Positions 32,470-43,124 of a stretch of 64,000 nt of DNA are shown here, piece after piece (position 1 is the first letter of the stretch; the number at the start of each line of letters is the position of its first letter). Location: positions 1 to 64,000 of the forward strand of contig JAMYHX010000015.1 of NCBI GenBank assembly GCA_025529335.1, in the 5' to 3' direction. The position numbers and the translations under genes were made by a program. The notes under the pieces are model-generated. The model saw only the letters and a list, made by a program, of their open reading frames with translations. It made no database searches and was not told where the DNA came from. This DNA comes from Rhizopus sp. PT2906. Lineage: Eukaryota > Mucoromycota > Mucoromycetes > Mucorales > Rhizopodaceae.

Positions 32470-32877
32470 TCATAAACCTATACAACAATTATTAATATTT
32501 ACTAGACAACATATAAAAAAAGTATACTCTACAGCTCGTGAAATATCCAACCAGCTTTCAATGGCTTTAATACGGGCATCTTGTTTATCTGGTGCTGTAT
32601 CCTTCTTCCATAAAATATAGTCATTAATCACTGTATCTGTCTTCTTCCATGGTATTGATTCCTTTTGATCTTGTTCATCTACAAACATGTCCTTTTTGAA
32701 TACATGACCTTGAGTGATTCCAGTAGTTGATACTGAATGACCTATCAGCTGTCTCCCTAGAATGACCGTTTCATATTGTCCATTTGAACCTTTTTCGACA
32801 TTTAAATACTCCTTGGACTTGACAGGTCCTTCATAATCTACAGAAAAAGGAAACAAATGTGCTCTTATCTCGCTCAT
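32470..32877 (-). CDS. Ribonuclease H2 subunit C
   Basis: Non-catalytic subunit of the trimeric RNase H2 that removes ribonucleotides from DNA. It is a single exon of about 135 codons: HLFPFSVDYEGPVKSKEYLN, then the family core TVILGRQLIGHSVSTTGITQ and GHVFKKDMF, then DTVINDYILWKKDTAPDKQD and a C-terminal IESWLDISRAVEY. The length and the 'FRGR.L.G....P.GY.G.V'-type core fit the rnh203/RNASEH2C family, which is otherwise poorly conserved. Start taken at MSEIRAHLFPF; five codons upstream there is another ATG. The hydrophobic Cys-rich last 20 residues are unusual and could mark an unrecognised terminal intron. Confidence 0.78.
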   Translation of the reverse strand: MSEIRAHLFPFSVDYEGPVKSKEYLNVEKGSNGQYETVILGRQLIGHSVSTTGITQGHVFKKDMFVDEQDQKESIPWKKTDTVINDYILWKKDTAPDKQDARIKAIESWLDISRAVEYTFFICCLVNINNCCIGL

Positions 32878-33063
32878 GTTGAATACAAGCAAAAAAAAAA
32901 AGAAAAAAAAAAAGGAGAGGGAAAACTTTTCTAACTCTCTCTCTTGTGACGCGCGCTTTTAAGTCGTTCAACTGCAACTTTATTTGAATCATGCAACCCG
33001 TTCTTTTTTCTTTTTTCTTTTTTTTTTTTTTCCTCCCTTCTTTTTACAAACAAAAAGCATCCT

Positions 33064-36000
33064 ATGGAAGAGGGTAAATAAAGTCTATATCTTTTATTGA
33101 AATAGTTTTATATAAAGGGAAATAAATGATGTAAGAAATCTGTAGAGTATGTCGAGGAGAAGGTACAGCAGAAGATCCATTATATCATCCATGTAAATGT
33201 TCTGGAAGTATACGCTATGTTCATCAAAACTGGTAACTATACACATTACCATAGTAAAATAATAGTTGACCATTTTTGTAAGTTTAATGGACTGGCTAAC
33301 ACACAGTAAAAAGAAGCACTGTGAGTTATGTAATCATACGTTCAAGTTTACTCCAGTTTATAAAAACGATATGCCTTCAACGATACCAACAATTTATTTA
33401 ATTCATCATTTGGCTTACGTGATATACACAATATTTTATTATCTGGTTCGTGTCACCTTGGCTCTCTTTGTCTGGCTTGGACTCGTACCCTATATCACTT
33501 TCTGGAGTTGGCAACTGTCTGCTTGGTCTGCAATGGGCAGTCAACGGTTACTGTCTCGGATATTGCTTCAACCTGTTTCGGATATACCAAAGCAAACCAA
33601 ATATAATTGGAATTGGGAAACTATCTTATATGACTGCATGAAGGGCTGGATGATAGAATTTGGCTTTGTCCTTTTGTTGATTTTAGGCCTTTTGTTGCAT
33701 GAGTGGTTTGAACAGAATGTTCCATTTGTAGACGATATCGAATGGGATCATCCTCGTCCAGCTATGATTGAAGATGATCTTTTGAATGAAATTGACAACA
33801 ACAACAACAACAACAACAATGGTAATAATCATTTTATGGATAACAACAATAATAATATAGCAAACGAAGAGGATATAGTGGCAGGTGTGGATGACTTTAA
33901 TGGACTATTACAAGGTATCGGAATCAGAGGCAACATTCTGAATCTATTTCAAAACGCTAGCTTGATTACCCTATTATTATGTTTTAGCATCGGTATAGGA
34001 GTGTGGATACCGTATATAATAGGTGTTTTATTTATTATGGTAAGATATACTCGATAATTATGAAGGGCATGGTGTATTCAGCTTAAACTAGTTTCGTCCT
34101 TGGAAGCTGATTAAGTATTTGATCGAATTCGGAAGACGCTTGTTAGATCCTATTCTCGACCGACTCATCGATGAAGCAACACGATGTATCCCTTTATCCA
34201 TTCAATCTGTACTTCGTTCTATACTCTTACATATTCATCAGCCATCAGCAGAAGTCGTGCCTCAGCCTGTAAATAACACGATGTGGCAAGCCATGTATCA
34301 GTACTTTATCGATATGCCTTCAAGCGAGGACTACAAAAAGATTGCAGGCTGTATAGCTACTGGATACCTCATTGTGAAGATATGTGGAGCGATCTATTTA
34401 TCACGCACGCGACATCACGCGCGTATTCAGCGCTTATTTTATCAAATGATACACCAAGCCTATCTTTGTCTAAAAGTAACAGTATTTATTGGGGTCGAAC
34501 TCTACCTATTACCTATTGTGTGTGGATATCTCCTTGATGCAGCTTTATTTGACTTGTTTTTTGGTGACGAAAAAGTCTGGTTAGAACAGACGATAGGCTA
34601 CTTGGAAAAAAATAGATGGACATCTCGTTTCCTGCATTGGTTTGTTGGTACAACATTCATGTTTTTGTTTACATCTACCACCAACTTTTTCAGGTCCATC
34701 CTTCGTCCAGGCGCTCTCTGGTTTATCCGGGACCCCAATGATCCACAGTTTCATCCAATCAAAGAATTGGCTGAACGACCTGTTTGGACACAGCTCAAAA
34801 GACTGTGTCTAGTTGCGTTCATCTACTTATGTGTGATACTTGCAGGCGTTGGTCCCCTTGTTGACTGGACTGCGATTGTTTGCCATTCTTTATTGCCTCT
34901 GCGATTGAACTATTCGTAAGTATTGTTTAGTTTTGTACAAAGCAAAAACTGATGAAAACAATGACAGTCAGCCGCTATCTGTAGTTCCCATTGATTTGTT
35001 AGCATACATGTTTCTTATGCCAAGAATAGTAGCCTATCTTGATGCAAAGGACAACTTTATTGCCTGGTTTACATGGCTACTCCATCAGTACCGTCTAAGC
35101 CATTTCTTCCTGGGCACACGAAGGATCGAGGAAGAAGGAGAAGTGTCTTACAAGACTTGGAAAGCATGGATACAGCGACCTAAATACGACATGAATGCAA
35201 ATCAAGTAGATGTCCTCACGTTTCACCCGAACGGACAATTTCTTCGTGTTCCCAAACATGATAGGGTGCGCCGCCACGTTCCTGGTCAACGCATGCTAGT
35301 ACCTGTGAGTGGAGTTACCCAGGAAGGTCACCCAGCCGCAAGAAACTCCGAAGAACTGGAGGAGAACACAACAGTGGTATATGCGCCACCCAACTTTGAA
35401 GCACGCGTTATCATGATGATGATAACTCTGTGGACATCTGTTGGAATCTTTGCACTCTTTGGACTGTTGATATTACCTATTGTCATTGGTAGACAAATCG
35501 TCAAGGGGAATGATGTGTATGCGCACTTTCTAGGATGTTGCACACTGTTTTGTGTAAAACTCGTCAAGAAGATCAAGCAGCCAACCTTTTCTCAAGCTAT
35601 GGCATGGGTATTAAAGACAACAATGGAATAGTAACGATATAAGCTAACTTATTAATTACTAGGTGAGAAATCTAATGGTGATATTGATGTCATTTGGTAT
35701 CATCCTGCCTTTATTGTTTGGACTCTTGCTTGAGTTCTATGTCATCATTCCATCACAGGCTACTGAAAGGATAGTAATACAACCCGTCTTTGTCTGGGCT
35801 AATGGACTTGTGCTACTTGAATTAATTGTTCAGTTATCTCAGCAGATCTTGCCGGCTACACACAACGTCAACCAATCTATTGACAGAGTAAGTAATAGCT
35901 AGTATAGCAGAAAAAGAACATGTACTTACACCATACAATAGCTGAAAAGCCAAGGAATAGATCAGTTCAGTATAAAGCAAGAGATGAGGCAAGTAGCCCT

Positions 36001-36241
36001 CCCACTGATCATAATGTCCTTTAGTATGCTACTATTACCATTTTTGTCTGTCAAATTCTATTCTTATATATTTTCAATGGACGATCATCCTAAACTATAC
36101 CAAAGAGCATACCCACTATGTTCAATCACCATTGGACTTTATTGCATGTTGCCCACTATCAAAGCGTACATAAACAAATGGATTGACTCAGTGAGGGAAG
36201 ATTATTACCTAATAGGAAGAGTTTTACACAACTTTGAATAA
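33064..36241 (+). CDS. DOA10/MARCH6-type membrane RING-CH ubiquitin ligase
   Basis: ER/nuclear-membrane E3 for ERAD-C and misfolded membrane proteins. A ten-base first exon (33064-33073, ATGGAAGAGG) splices to the RING-CH finger: EICRVCRGEGTAEDPLYHPC, KCSGSIRYVHQN, CLMDWLTHSKKKHCELCNHT (C4HC3 pattern). Many membrane segments follow (LAYVIYTIFYYLVRVTLALF; FGFVLLLILGLLL; LITLLLCFSIGIGV; GVELYLLPIVCGYLLDAALF; TLWTSVGIFALFGLLILPIV; ILMSFGIILPLLFGLLLEF and others). A poly-Asn stretch lies near residue 190. The C-terminus is DSVREDYYLIGRVLHNFE, like the conserved C-terminal element of the family. About seven exons are inferred; one donor (GTATTA after QAMAW, near 35609) removes an apparent stop. 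At about 930 residues it is shorter than yeast Doa10. Its last three exons are duplicated at 51258-52575. Confidence 0.87.
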
Positions 36242-36371
36242 ATCACTTGTCATACCTTTTTAGTCAACGTGTGCTTAATAATTTAATTGATATCATAAGG
36301 CCAACATTACATGCACTAGAAAATAGGCTAAATAATGCAAATATGAAATTATCATAAATGGTCATTGTTGA

Positions 36372-36553
36372 TCAAACTGACAACATAAAATTAGAACAAA
36401 GAAATTTCTTTTTTATTTCTTTCTTCTTCTTGAAAAGAACACAAACCAAGATGATAAATAGTTTTGTTGTAATGCATCATAGGTAGAGGGTAAAGGTAGC
36501 GCTCGTAGCATTAGTCTAACTTCTGGTGCATTTTCTGGTGCATGTAGTGTTTC
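36372..36553 (+). repeat. Left arm of 180-bp inverted repeat
   Basis: Runs from AACTGACAACATAAAATTAG to TTCTGGTGCATGTAGTGTTT. It matches the reverse complement of 49722-49895 along nearly the whole length, with only small indels. The strongest block is CTAACTTCTGGTGCATTTTC plus the following 17 bases. The first 85 bp also match 50247-50330 directly. The span between the arms is about 13.2 kb. Confidence 0.85.
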
Positions 36554-36747
36554 CCATCCAAGAAAGATTAAACCCCATCTAATCAACTGTCGGTCCAGAT
36601 TGATGAAGATACCCTAATTGGGCGTATAAAATCTGCCAGGTAAATCATAATTTAGGAGCCCTTACTTTTTTTTTTCTCATCCTCCCTCTCTTTCTCTTTC
36701 AATTGTGAAATAGCAAAGCTGCCAAAATCTAATCAACCACAAACCAT

Positions 36748-38140
36748 GTGGAATTAACTGAAGCCGAGTGTAAAACTCTCAACCAAGACTGGCTTTTATA
36801 TCCTCAATTTCGATATTGCTGCTCGCAGCTGTTGGCTGGATGCATAATAATGCAAGATGAAGTGTCGATTTTGGTGAATACTATCGAGCCCTATGCGCGT
36901 GACTCACTCATTGACGCTCATTTTGAACGAAGATCTACAGGCTCTCCATCATCATTTCCAACTACGTCTGGCCGTTATGATTTTCTAACAGTCTGCCTGC
37001 TTCCCACCAATGATGGTCAGAAATTGATGATAGGCACACGAACAAGCAACTTTCTTGTGACGTCAAGTATTCGGTTAGATCGACAGTCAGTCAATATTGG
37101 CCCTGCCACAATTCATTTTCACCCAACAACATTAACCAAGATATTTTTGGATTGTCTTTCTATCGAACTTGCCAAGTCATCGTTAGATAACACAAAGATC
37201 AATCGTGTCCAATTCATCCCATCATTATACCAACTCAAACAAGTGCGGAGCAAACTCGATTGCTTGTTAACATATGCCATGTGCCGTTCGTCATCCACCA
37301 AAGATTATGGAAAAGTATCCGATCTTGGGTAAGTTTAGCGTGGCACCTACATTGAAAAGTCTTGTTGACGACACCACAGCTAGTGGATAGAAATAGCACC
37401 CGTAGAGCCTCTCCATTATATAGCGAGAGGCTAAGCACGTCCTCTTGTTTAGAAAAAAACAAAAGGCGTAAGATATCTGCTACTAGCAGAATGAAACGAC
37501 AACTTAAGGGAGGCATCCCAAATATAATAATAGCCTACAACAGATATGAGCTTAGAGCTGGGGAAGTGGGAAAAGTAGAGACAGATTCTACAAAAAGTTC
37601 GAATGACAGCAACAAGATATCACACATAATGAAATCTATGCTATTGCATCTTTCAAAGCGCTGTCCTCTTAAGAATTTAGCAATTGAGGGTATGATTATG
37701 CCAGATACGATAAACGTTGGATTTGTAAAACTATAAATGCTGATGACTTTCTGGTATATAGGCCTAAAAGTCAACTTCTTTCAGTTGGTCAATCCGAACG
37801 GCTATGTTTGTGTGATGAACAAGAAAATTGAATATTGTTGTTACCCTGTTCACGCTAAAGAGTTTACAAAAAAGATAAAACAAATCTGTGTCAACAAACT
37901 AGCAGAGGAAGCTCGACTTGACATGGTTTTAACGGCTGAACCAAACTCATGTGAAACTGTCGTATTCTACGTTGACTAAGGGTCGATAAGCAGTGTCTAC
38001 ATGTCAATAACAAAAGATCAGTAGTATAAACTGAGCAATTTAATAAAAATCACAAATCTATAATTACTTTTAATATCTTTATTATTTAAAATAAAAGAAA
38101 CATCACACAAGCTATCATACCACCTTGCTTCCAAAAGCTG
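36748..38140 (+). pseudogene. Unidentified gene X, copy 1 (degenerate)
   Basis: A 194-codon open stretch (36748-37332) begins VELTEAECKTLNQDWLLYPQ, reading from GTG because the nearby ATG (36746, ATGTGGAATTAA) is out of frame. It includes GRYDFLTVCLLPTNDGQKLM and NIGPATIHFHPTTLTKIFLD. A second open stretch (37362-37979, one TAA at 37734) contains GGIPNIIIAYNRYELRAGEV and VNPNGYVCVMNKKIEYCCYP. I could not find splice sites that join them cleanly, so this copy is probably broken. The sequence is clearly protein-like, but I do not recognise the family. The part from about 37300 on is repeated at 50360-51055. Compared with copy 2, about 130 bp are inserted near the 3' end (about 37955-38110). Confidence 0.55.
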
Positions 38141-38181
38141 CAATAAGGAAATTTTCATTTCTATACCTTCGTTTTTTCATT

Positions 38182-38262
38182 TATACATATACATATATAT
38201 ACATATATATACATATATATACATATATATACATATATATACATATATATATATATATATAT
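38182..38262. repeat. (ATATACAT)n microsatellite
   Basis: Eight or so tandem 10-bp units of ACATATATAT followed by pure (AT)n. It sits just 3' of gene X copy 1; copy 2 has no such tract (it reads TTTTTGTATGGATATTTTT there), so the expansion is newer than the duplication. Confidence 0.9.
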
Positions 38263-39167
38263 CGTATTTCCCGGATGAGATCAAAGCATTAAAAAATTCC
38301 TTAAGGGCACAAGGGTAAAGTCAATGCCATTAAGAAAAAAAAAGTTATTAGTAGCAGTTCCCATGTCTGAATATATGGCTTTAAGAGTAAGTTACAGCTT
38401 TATTATACTTGCACTTGTATATCTTGACTAATTCATTTTTAACAAATAGACATATTGTTCAAACTTTTACAGCACTGAAATGGGCTGATAGTATCTTTTT
38501 GTAAAGTGAGTTACGTTGTTTAAACTAATCTTGTAATACCTTACGGTAAAGAGATATAAATGTTTCTCGAAATGTACACCCTATTGCAAGCAATGTAGTA
38601 ATGTCTAATGGTCAAGTTACTCCTGCTTTTAGAAGATATAATTTTTAACATTTTCCAGTAACAAACACTGGTAGACGTTTACACTGAGTATTCATTGGTT
38701 AAAACACCAACCTTTTTTGTATCTATTTTCTCCAGGCATGCATAATATTAAAAATGAATATTTAATTTCCAGCTCACGACTGATACCTGTAAGCTACAAC
38801 CTAACATCTCGCTTTGTTTAATGATTCAAACCATAATAATAATAAAAGACTCTAGCGAGCTGAAACAGCCTATTCTATTCTCAACTGATCAATGTGTTTC
38901 ATTGTATGCCCAACTCGAGAAAGTATAAATACGTATTCTTTTAGTTTTAGTTATAAATAAATATATAAGGGCTTAAATTGTATTTCCGTCCTTATTGTTT
39001 ATTTACTGATATTATTATTTTTAAGACTATCCACAAGATTTGATATTCTGTCCATCTAGAGTACTTTTCTTAGCTTCTCAAACGCTAGTTTGATACTAAC
39101 AGGATTAACCAACATGAAAGTGAAAGTACATCTAATCCCAAAAGGAAAAAACCCCAGATCTCCATAT
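38263..39167. other. AT-rich filler, no gene seen
   Basis: No supported coding frame and no recognisable element. Several AT-rich runs occur (38640, 38940-39020). Confidence 0.4.
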
Positions 39168-39425
39168 CCTTTCCCAGGAGAATGAAGACCCAGTAAAGGA
39201 AAACGATGCATCCTGATATCCAGACGTGTGTATTTTTGAACTAAATATGAACTTTTTCCCCAGGAAAGAGATTCCTAGTAGGAGTTCTAGTGCATCCTGA
39301 CATCCAGAGAACATACAAAGCTCTACACGACACAAACGTGACATAAAGTCTTTCCCCAGGAGAGAGATTCCTTACATAGTAAGAGTCCTAGTACATCCTG
39401 ACATCCGGATAATATGTACAAATTT
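39168..39425. repeat. Three diverged tandem units of about 85-100 bp
   Basis: Units begin near 39168, 39255 and 39352. Each has a CTTTcCCCAGGAgA-type block, then GATTCCT..GTAGGAGT-type sequence, then a well-kept TGCATCCTGACATCCAGA-type block (GCATCCTGATATCCAGA, GCATCCTGACATCCAGA, ACATCCTGACATCCGGA). Divergence between units is moderate, so the array is old. Confidence 0.7.
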
Positions 39426-39499
39426 GATGAAGAGAAAGAATGAAAAAATAGGCATCTCCTATGCTAAAACCTACTTTCATTTGTAAGAAAATATTGTAT

Positions 39500-39783
39500 C
39501 ATTTGAGCAAGTAGACTCGGTTGTTCAAGTTGATGCTATTAATATTGCTGTTGAAACTAGAGTTGTTGTTACAGAACATTCTTCAATGTCTCAAGATAAT
39601 CTAACAGCTGAGATCGCCAATCTTCTTGCTGCTTATCGCTCTTATAGAGAGAATCCGTACCGTTTAACAGATGAGCAAATAGCGAATACAAGATTGGATA
39701 CAGAGTTGATTCTGTCTGCAATTGACGAAAATAATAATAGAAGAAACAATGCAACAGACGAAAATTTCTCAACGCAAAGATGA
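39500..39783 (+). CDS. Unassigned exon-like open stretch
   Basis: A continuous frame from about 39500 (EQVDSVVQVDAINIAVETRV, then MSQDNLTAEIANLLAAYRSY) to a TGA at 39783. Composition is protein-like (amphipathic, acidic, with NPYRLTDEQIANTRLDTELI). An ATG occurs at 39586, but coding-like sequence continues upstream of it to an AG at about 39508, so this looks like a final exon or a fragment of a transposon-borne gene. I do not recognise a domain. Confidence 0.3.
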
Positions 39784-39881
39784 TAAAAGAAAGACATGAC
39801 TTATTTTCCATTAATTTTTTAATTTTAAAGTTCCCTTAAGTAGCGAGGGTATAAGTAAATGACTGCAACAGCTATTGAAAT

Positions 39882-40563
39882 GGGCTGTTATGGCTGCTAA
39901 AATGGCTGCTAAAATGTCTGCAATGTCTGCTAAAATGGCTGCAGTGTCTGCAATGTCTGCAATGTCTGCAATGTCTGCTAAAATGGCTGCAGTGTCTGCA
40001 ATGTCTGCAATGTCTGCTATGGCTGCTAAAATGGCTGCAATGTCTGCTATGGCTGCTAAAATGGCTGCAGTGTCTGCTATGGCTGCTAAAATGTCTGCAA
40101 TGTCTGCTAAAATGGCTGCAGTGTCTGCTAAAATGGCTGCAGTGTCTGCAATGTCTGCAATGTCTGCTATGGCTGTAGTGTCTGCAATGTCTGCAATGGC
40201 TGCAGTGTCTGCTATGGCTGCTAAAATGGCTGCAATGTCTGCTATGGCTGCTAAAATGGCTGCAGTGTCTGCTATGGCTGCAATGTCTGCAATGTCTGCT
40301 ATGGCTGCTAAAATGGCTGCAATGTCTGCTATGGCTGCAATGTCTGCAATGTCTGCTATGGCTGCTAAAATGTCTGCAATGTCTGCTATGGCTGCTAAAA
40401 TGGCTGCAGTGTCTGCTATGGCTGCTAAAATGTCTGCAATGTCTGCTAAAATGGCTGCAGTGTCTGCAATGTCTGCAATGGCTGCAGTGTCTGCTATGGC
40501 TGCTAAAATGGCTGCAATGTCTGCTATGGCTGCTAAAATGGCTGCAGTGTCTGCTATGGCTGC
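39882..40563 (+). repeat. 9-bp minisatellite, open on both strands
   Basis: About 680 bp of ATG(G/T)CTGC(A/T) 9-mers, with GTG replacing ATG at intervals and an AAA codon inserted after many units. Larger units of about 45-60 bp repeat as blocks. Read on plus it encodes runs of MSA, MAA, VSA and K (for example MAAKMAAVSAMSAMSAM); on minus it encodes HSRHCSHFSS-type runs. Both strands are open for 251 codons (39875-40630). An ATG every nine bases makes translation possible but does not show it. It lies 180 bp upstream of the MULE transposase frame and may be its subterminal repeat. Confidence 0.9.
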
Positions 40564-40747
40564 CTTTTTTGACAGCGTTCCTTTTAAACTTTGTGTTCCT
40601 TTTTCGAACTATGTCGTTTCTTTTCAATAATCCAAGTTGTTAGTCACTGACATCTTGTTCCTTTAAAACAAATATTAATACAATAAACACACCATTGCTT
40701 CTTATTTTATAGCTCTATTATTCTTTCTATTTCTGTCTTTTTTAAAA

Positions 40748-42767
40748 ATGGACTCTGCAACTAAAATTAACATTACTACTTACAGTCCTGTACCTGAGCT
40801 TCAAGTTACGGGTATCACTCAGTACAAGAAAGTTATTGAGAGCCACGTTGTTAAGTATGGCGTCAAGTGGATTATTAAGAAGACAACTAGAAATAACAAC
40901 ATGGATCAAGAGCCGAATGGAGTTAGAGATAGACCATGTGCAGACTATCTTTGGAGAAGTCTGTATGAATGTCATCGTGCTGGAAGCAAGCGACACGCTA
41001 TGGTCGTTCAAAGAACCTTGCAAAAAAAAAGTAAGAAGATCGGATGCAAGGCTCGTTTGATAGCAACTTGCTATTTCAGCAACCCTGAGGAAGTGGTTAT
41101 CACAGTGGATGGTAACCACTGTCATGTACTCGGCTCTGCAGAGGATCTTCAGTGCCTTCCTCTGTCTGCAGATGTCAAAGAAGCCATTCTTCAGCGACTG
41201 CAAGAAGGATATAATACAAGAAGCGTACGTTTTGCTATGCATAGAGCATTTCGCTCTCACAATGAAGCTTCAACAAGCATTCAACACAGGTATAACTTTA
41301 TTCATAGTGAAGATGTGTACAACATCTTCAGAAAAGTATTTGAAAGAGCTTACAAGAGGCATGACGATCAGAAAGCATCTGTCAAACTCTGGTTGAGCCA
41401 TTTGGAAACAAAGAATTACAACATTTTCATCGATAATGACTACAACAGTTCATTCACATTTAGATTCTACTCAGCTTGGCAAGCATCCCTTTTAGCCGAA
41501 ACAAAGGATTTTTCTTTGGATGCAACGCATAATAAGACTATATTTAAAGATGGCCTGTTGCATATTTTGGTGATCAGGCATGCAGAGACTGGAACTGGCT
41601 GTCCTGTTGCTTTCCTCTTCACTACTGATAGATCTTTCTTGCCCGTAAGTCGCTGGCTCTACCATTTAAAACATTCTACCAGTCTCTGTCCTGAAAGGAT
41701 TATGATTGACATGAGCAACGTGAAAGAAAGTGCGATTCGCAGTATATTTCCATCTGTCAACATTCAATAGTGTCTTTTTCATGTACTGAGAGCAATATCA
41801 CAGCAAGTACGAGCCAAACTTGAGCTTGAAAGTCTATCAGATAGCAAAAAAACGCATCAGGCAGTTATCTCACAATTGAAAGGGATGCTGTGGGAGAACA
41901 GCAGAGCTGAATATACCAGAAAGCTCAGCTAATTCATTCAAGAATTCAGCATATACCCAGCATTCATGCTCTATTTTAAGAACAACTATTTGGATAACGA
42001 CAGATTCATAAAGTGGACAAGAGTCTATCAGTCAGACAGATATACCAATATGGAAACAAATAACTACGTTGAAAGTTGGCACAACCAGGCCAATACTAGT
42101 TATTTGCAAAGAAGAAATAGAAGAGTAGACAGACTGATGTATATCCTGGTCAATGACGTTGAAGAAGGCTTTTTGAGCAACATAAATCGTATCAAAATGA
42201 ACGTTGGAAGAATGGGACCTGAAGCAAGAAGAAGAGAGCTTGAAGCTGAAGAAGTCAGCATCCATGTGGCAATGGACATGATTTCAGAGGTGGAAAGAAC
42301 TAGCTTGTACAATGTTCAGTCATTCAACAATGCAGACGAAACTTATGAAGTTCATGTTGAAAATGATATGGTAAAGTTTTGTAGTTGCCCAGACTTTCGA
42401 TACCGAAACAGGGCTTGCAAGCATATGTTCCTTCTGGGACGTTATACTGAATATGATGTTTGGAGAGGTGAGAAATGCAAATGCTCGTGAAAAAGAAAAC
42501 CCTAACGCTTTCCATTTTAATGGCCCAACTTATATTGAAGTATCAACCATTGAAGGGTTGCAGCCTGAACCTGAACCTGAGCTGCAAAGAGAACACGAAT
42601 ATATGGTGCAAAAGTTGAAAATGCTAAAGGAAGTTGTCGAGAATCTAAGACCTAAAGAAGTAATCAGCTCGTGGAAGCCTCAAGTTGAGCAGCTTTATAA
42701 AGAAGTTGTATTAAGAAGCAATCAAGTAGAAGAGTTACTATCAAACATTCATTTTTGTGGCGTTTAA
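40748..42767 (+). pseudogene. MULE-type transposase with SWIM finger, decayed
   Basis: A Mutator-like element transposase reading through one frame from ATG 40748 to about 42470, interrupted by a TAG (41768) and a TAA (41930), then shifted to another frame for the coiled C-terminus (42453-42767). It has an N-terminal DNA-binding-like part with CADYLWRSLYECHRAGSKRH. The DDE core runs SLDATHNKTIFKDGLLHILV (first Asp), RIMIDMSNVKESAIRSIF (second Asp), stop then CLFHVLRAISQQ (CxxH), and NNYVESWHNQANTSYLQRR (Glu). The SWIM zinc finger is FCSCPDFRYRNRACKHMFLL. No frameshift occurs before the SWIM, only nonsense codons. The stop before CLFHV sits where relatives commonly have Trp. No terminal inverted repeats were located. 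Confidence 0.85.
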
Positions 42768-42784
42768 GATGTGGCTTCAATTTA

Positions 42785-43005
42785 AGAGACTACAAAAAAG
42801 GCTGCAAAAAAACTACGACATTTGTCCAGCATGCCGAATAAGCCTTTGAAATCAGTCAACTTCAATTTATAAAAAGCTTCTTTTTCTAAGAGCATTGCGT
42901 TCTGCTTTACTCTTAACAGCTGACCAGAACTGCTCAATTGGATTGAGTAGAGGAGAGTATGGAGGCAAATAAGCACAGTGATATCCTCTTTGTATCCGGA
43001 AAAAT
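42785..43005 (-). pseudogene. IS630/Tc1-type transposase, C-terminal fragment
   Basis: The minus strand reads RGYHCAYLPPYSPLLNPIEQ then FWSAVKSKAERNALRKRSFL. This is the classic YLPPYSPxLNPIExxW block with the last acidic residue of the DDE/D triad. It begins abruptly, without the upstream domain. The missing middle part of the same type of protein lies at 48370-48830 in the same orientation, so these may be halves of one element. It starts 18 bp after the MULE C-terminal stop. Confidence 0.8.
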
Positions 43006-43124
43006 GATTATTTGTCATATCCCTTTACCATTATCATGAACAAGAAAGAATTAAAACGAAAACATTTTAATGCATAGAAAAGGGCGGGAGGGGGATAATG
43101 GTCTGCAAGCGCAATTGTAATGAA

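Noticed and set aside
37235..37516. Minus-strand frames in gene X copies (also 50290-50571)
   Set aside because: Identical in both copies only because the DNA is duplicated. No domain, and they conflict with the better plus-strand coding pattern.
39897..40560. Possible CRISPR-like array at the 9-bp repeats
   Set aside because: Units are contiguous with no unique spacers, and this is a eukaryotic nuclear sequence.
39872..40627. 251-codon minus-strand His/Cys/Ser-rich frame over the minisatellite
   Set aside because: It is the complement of the 9-bp repeat units. Any frame of such a repeat without a stop stays open, so it is not evidence of a gene.
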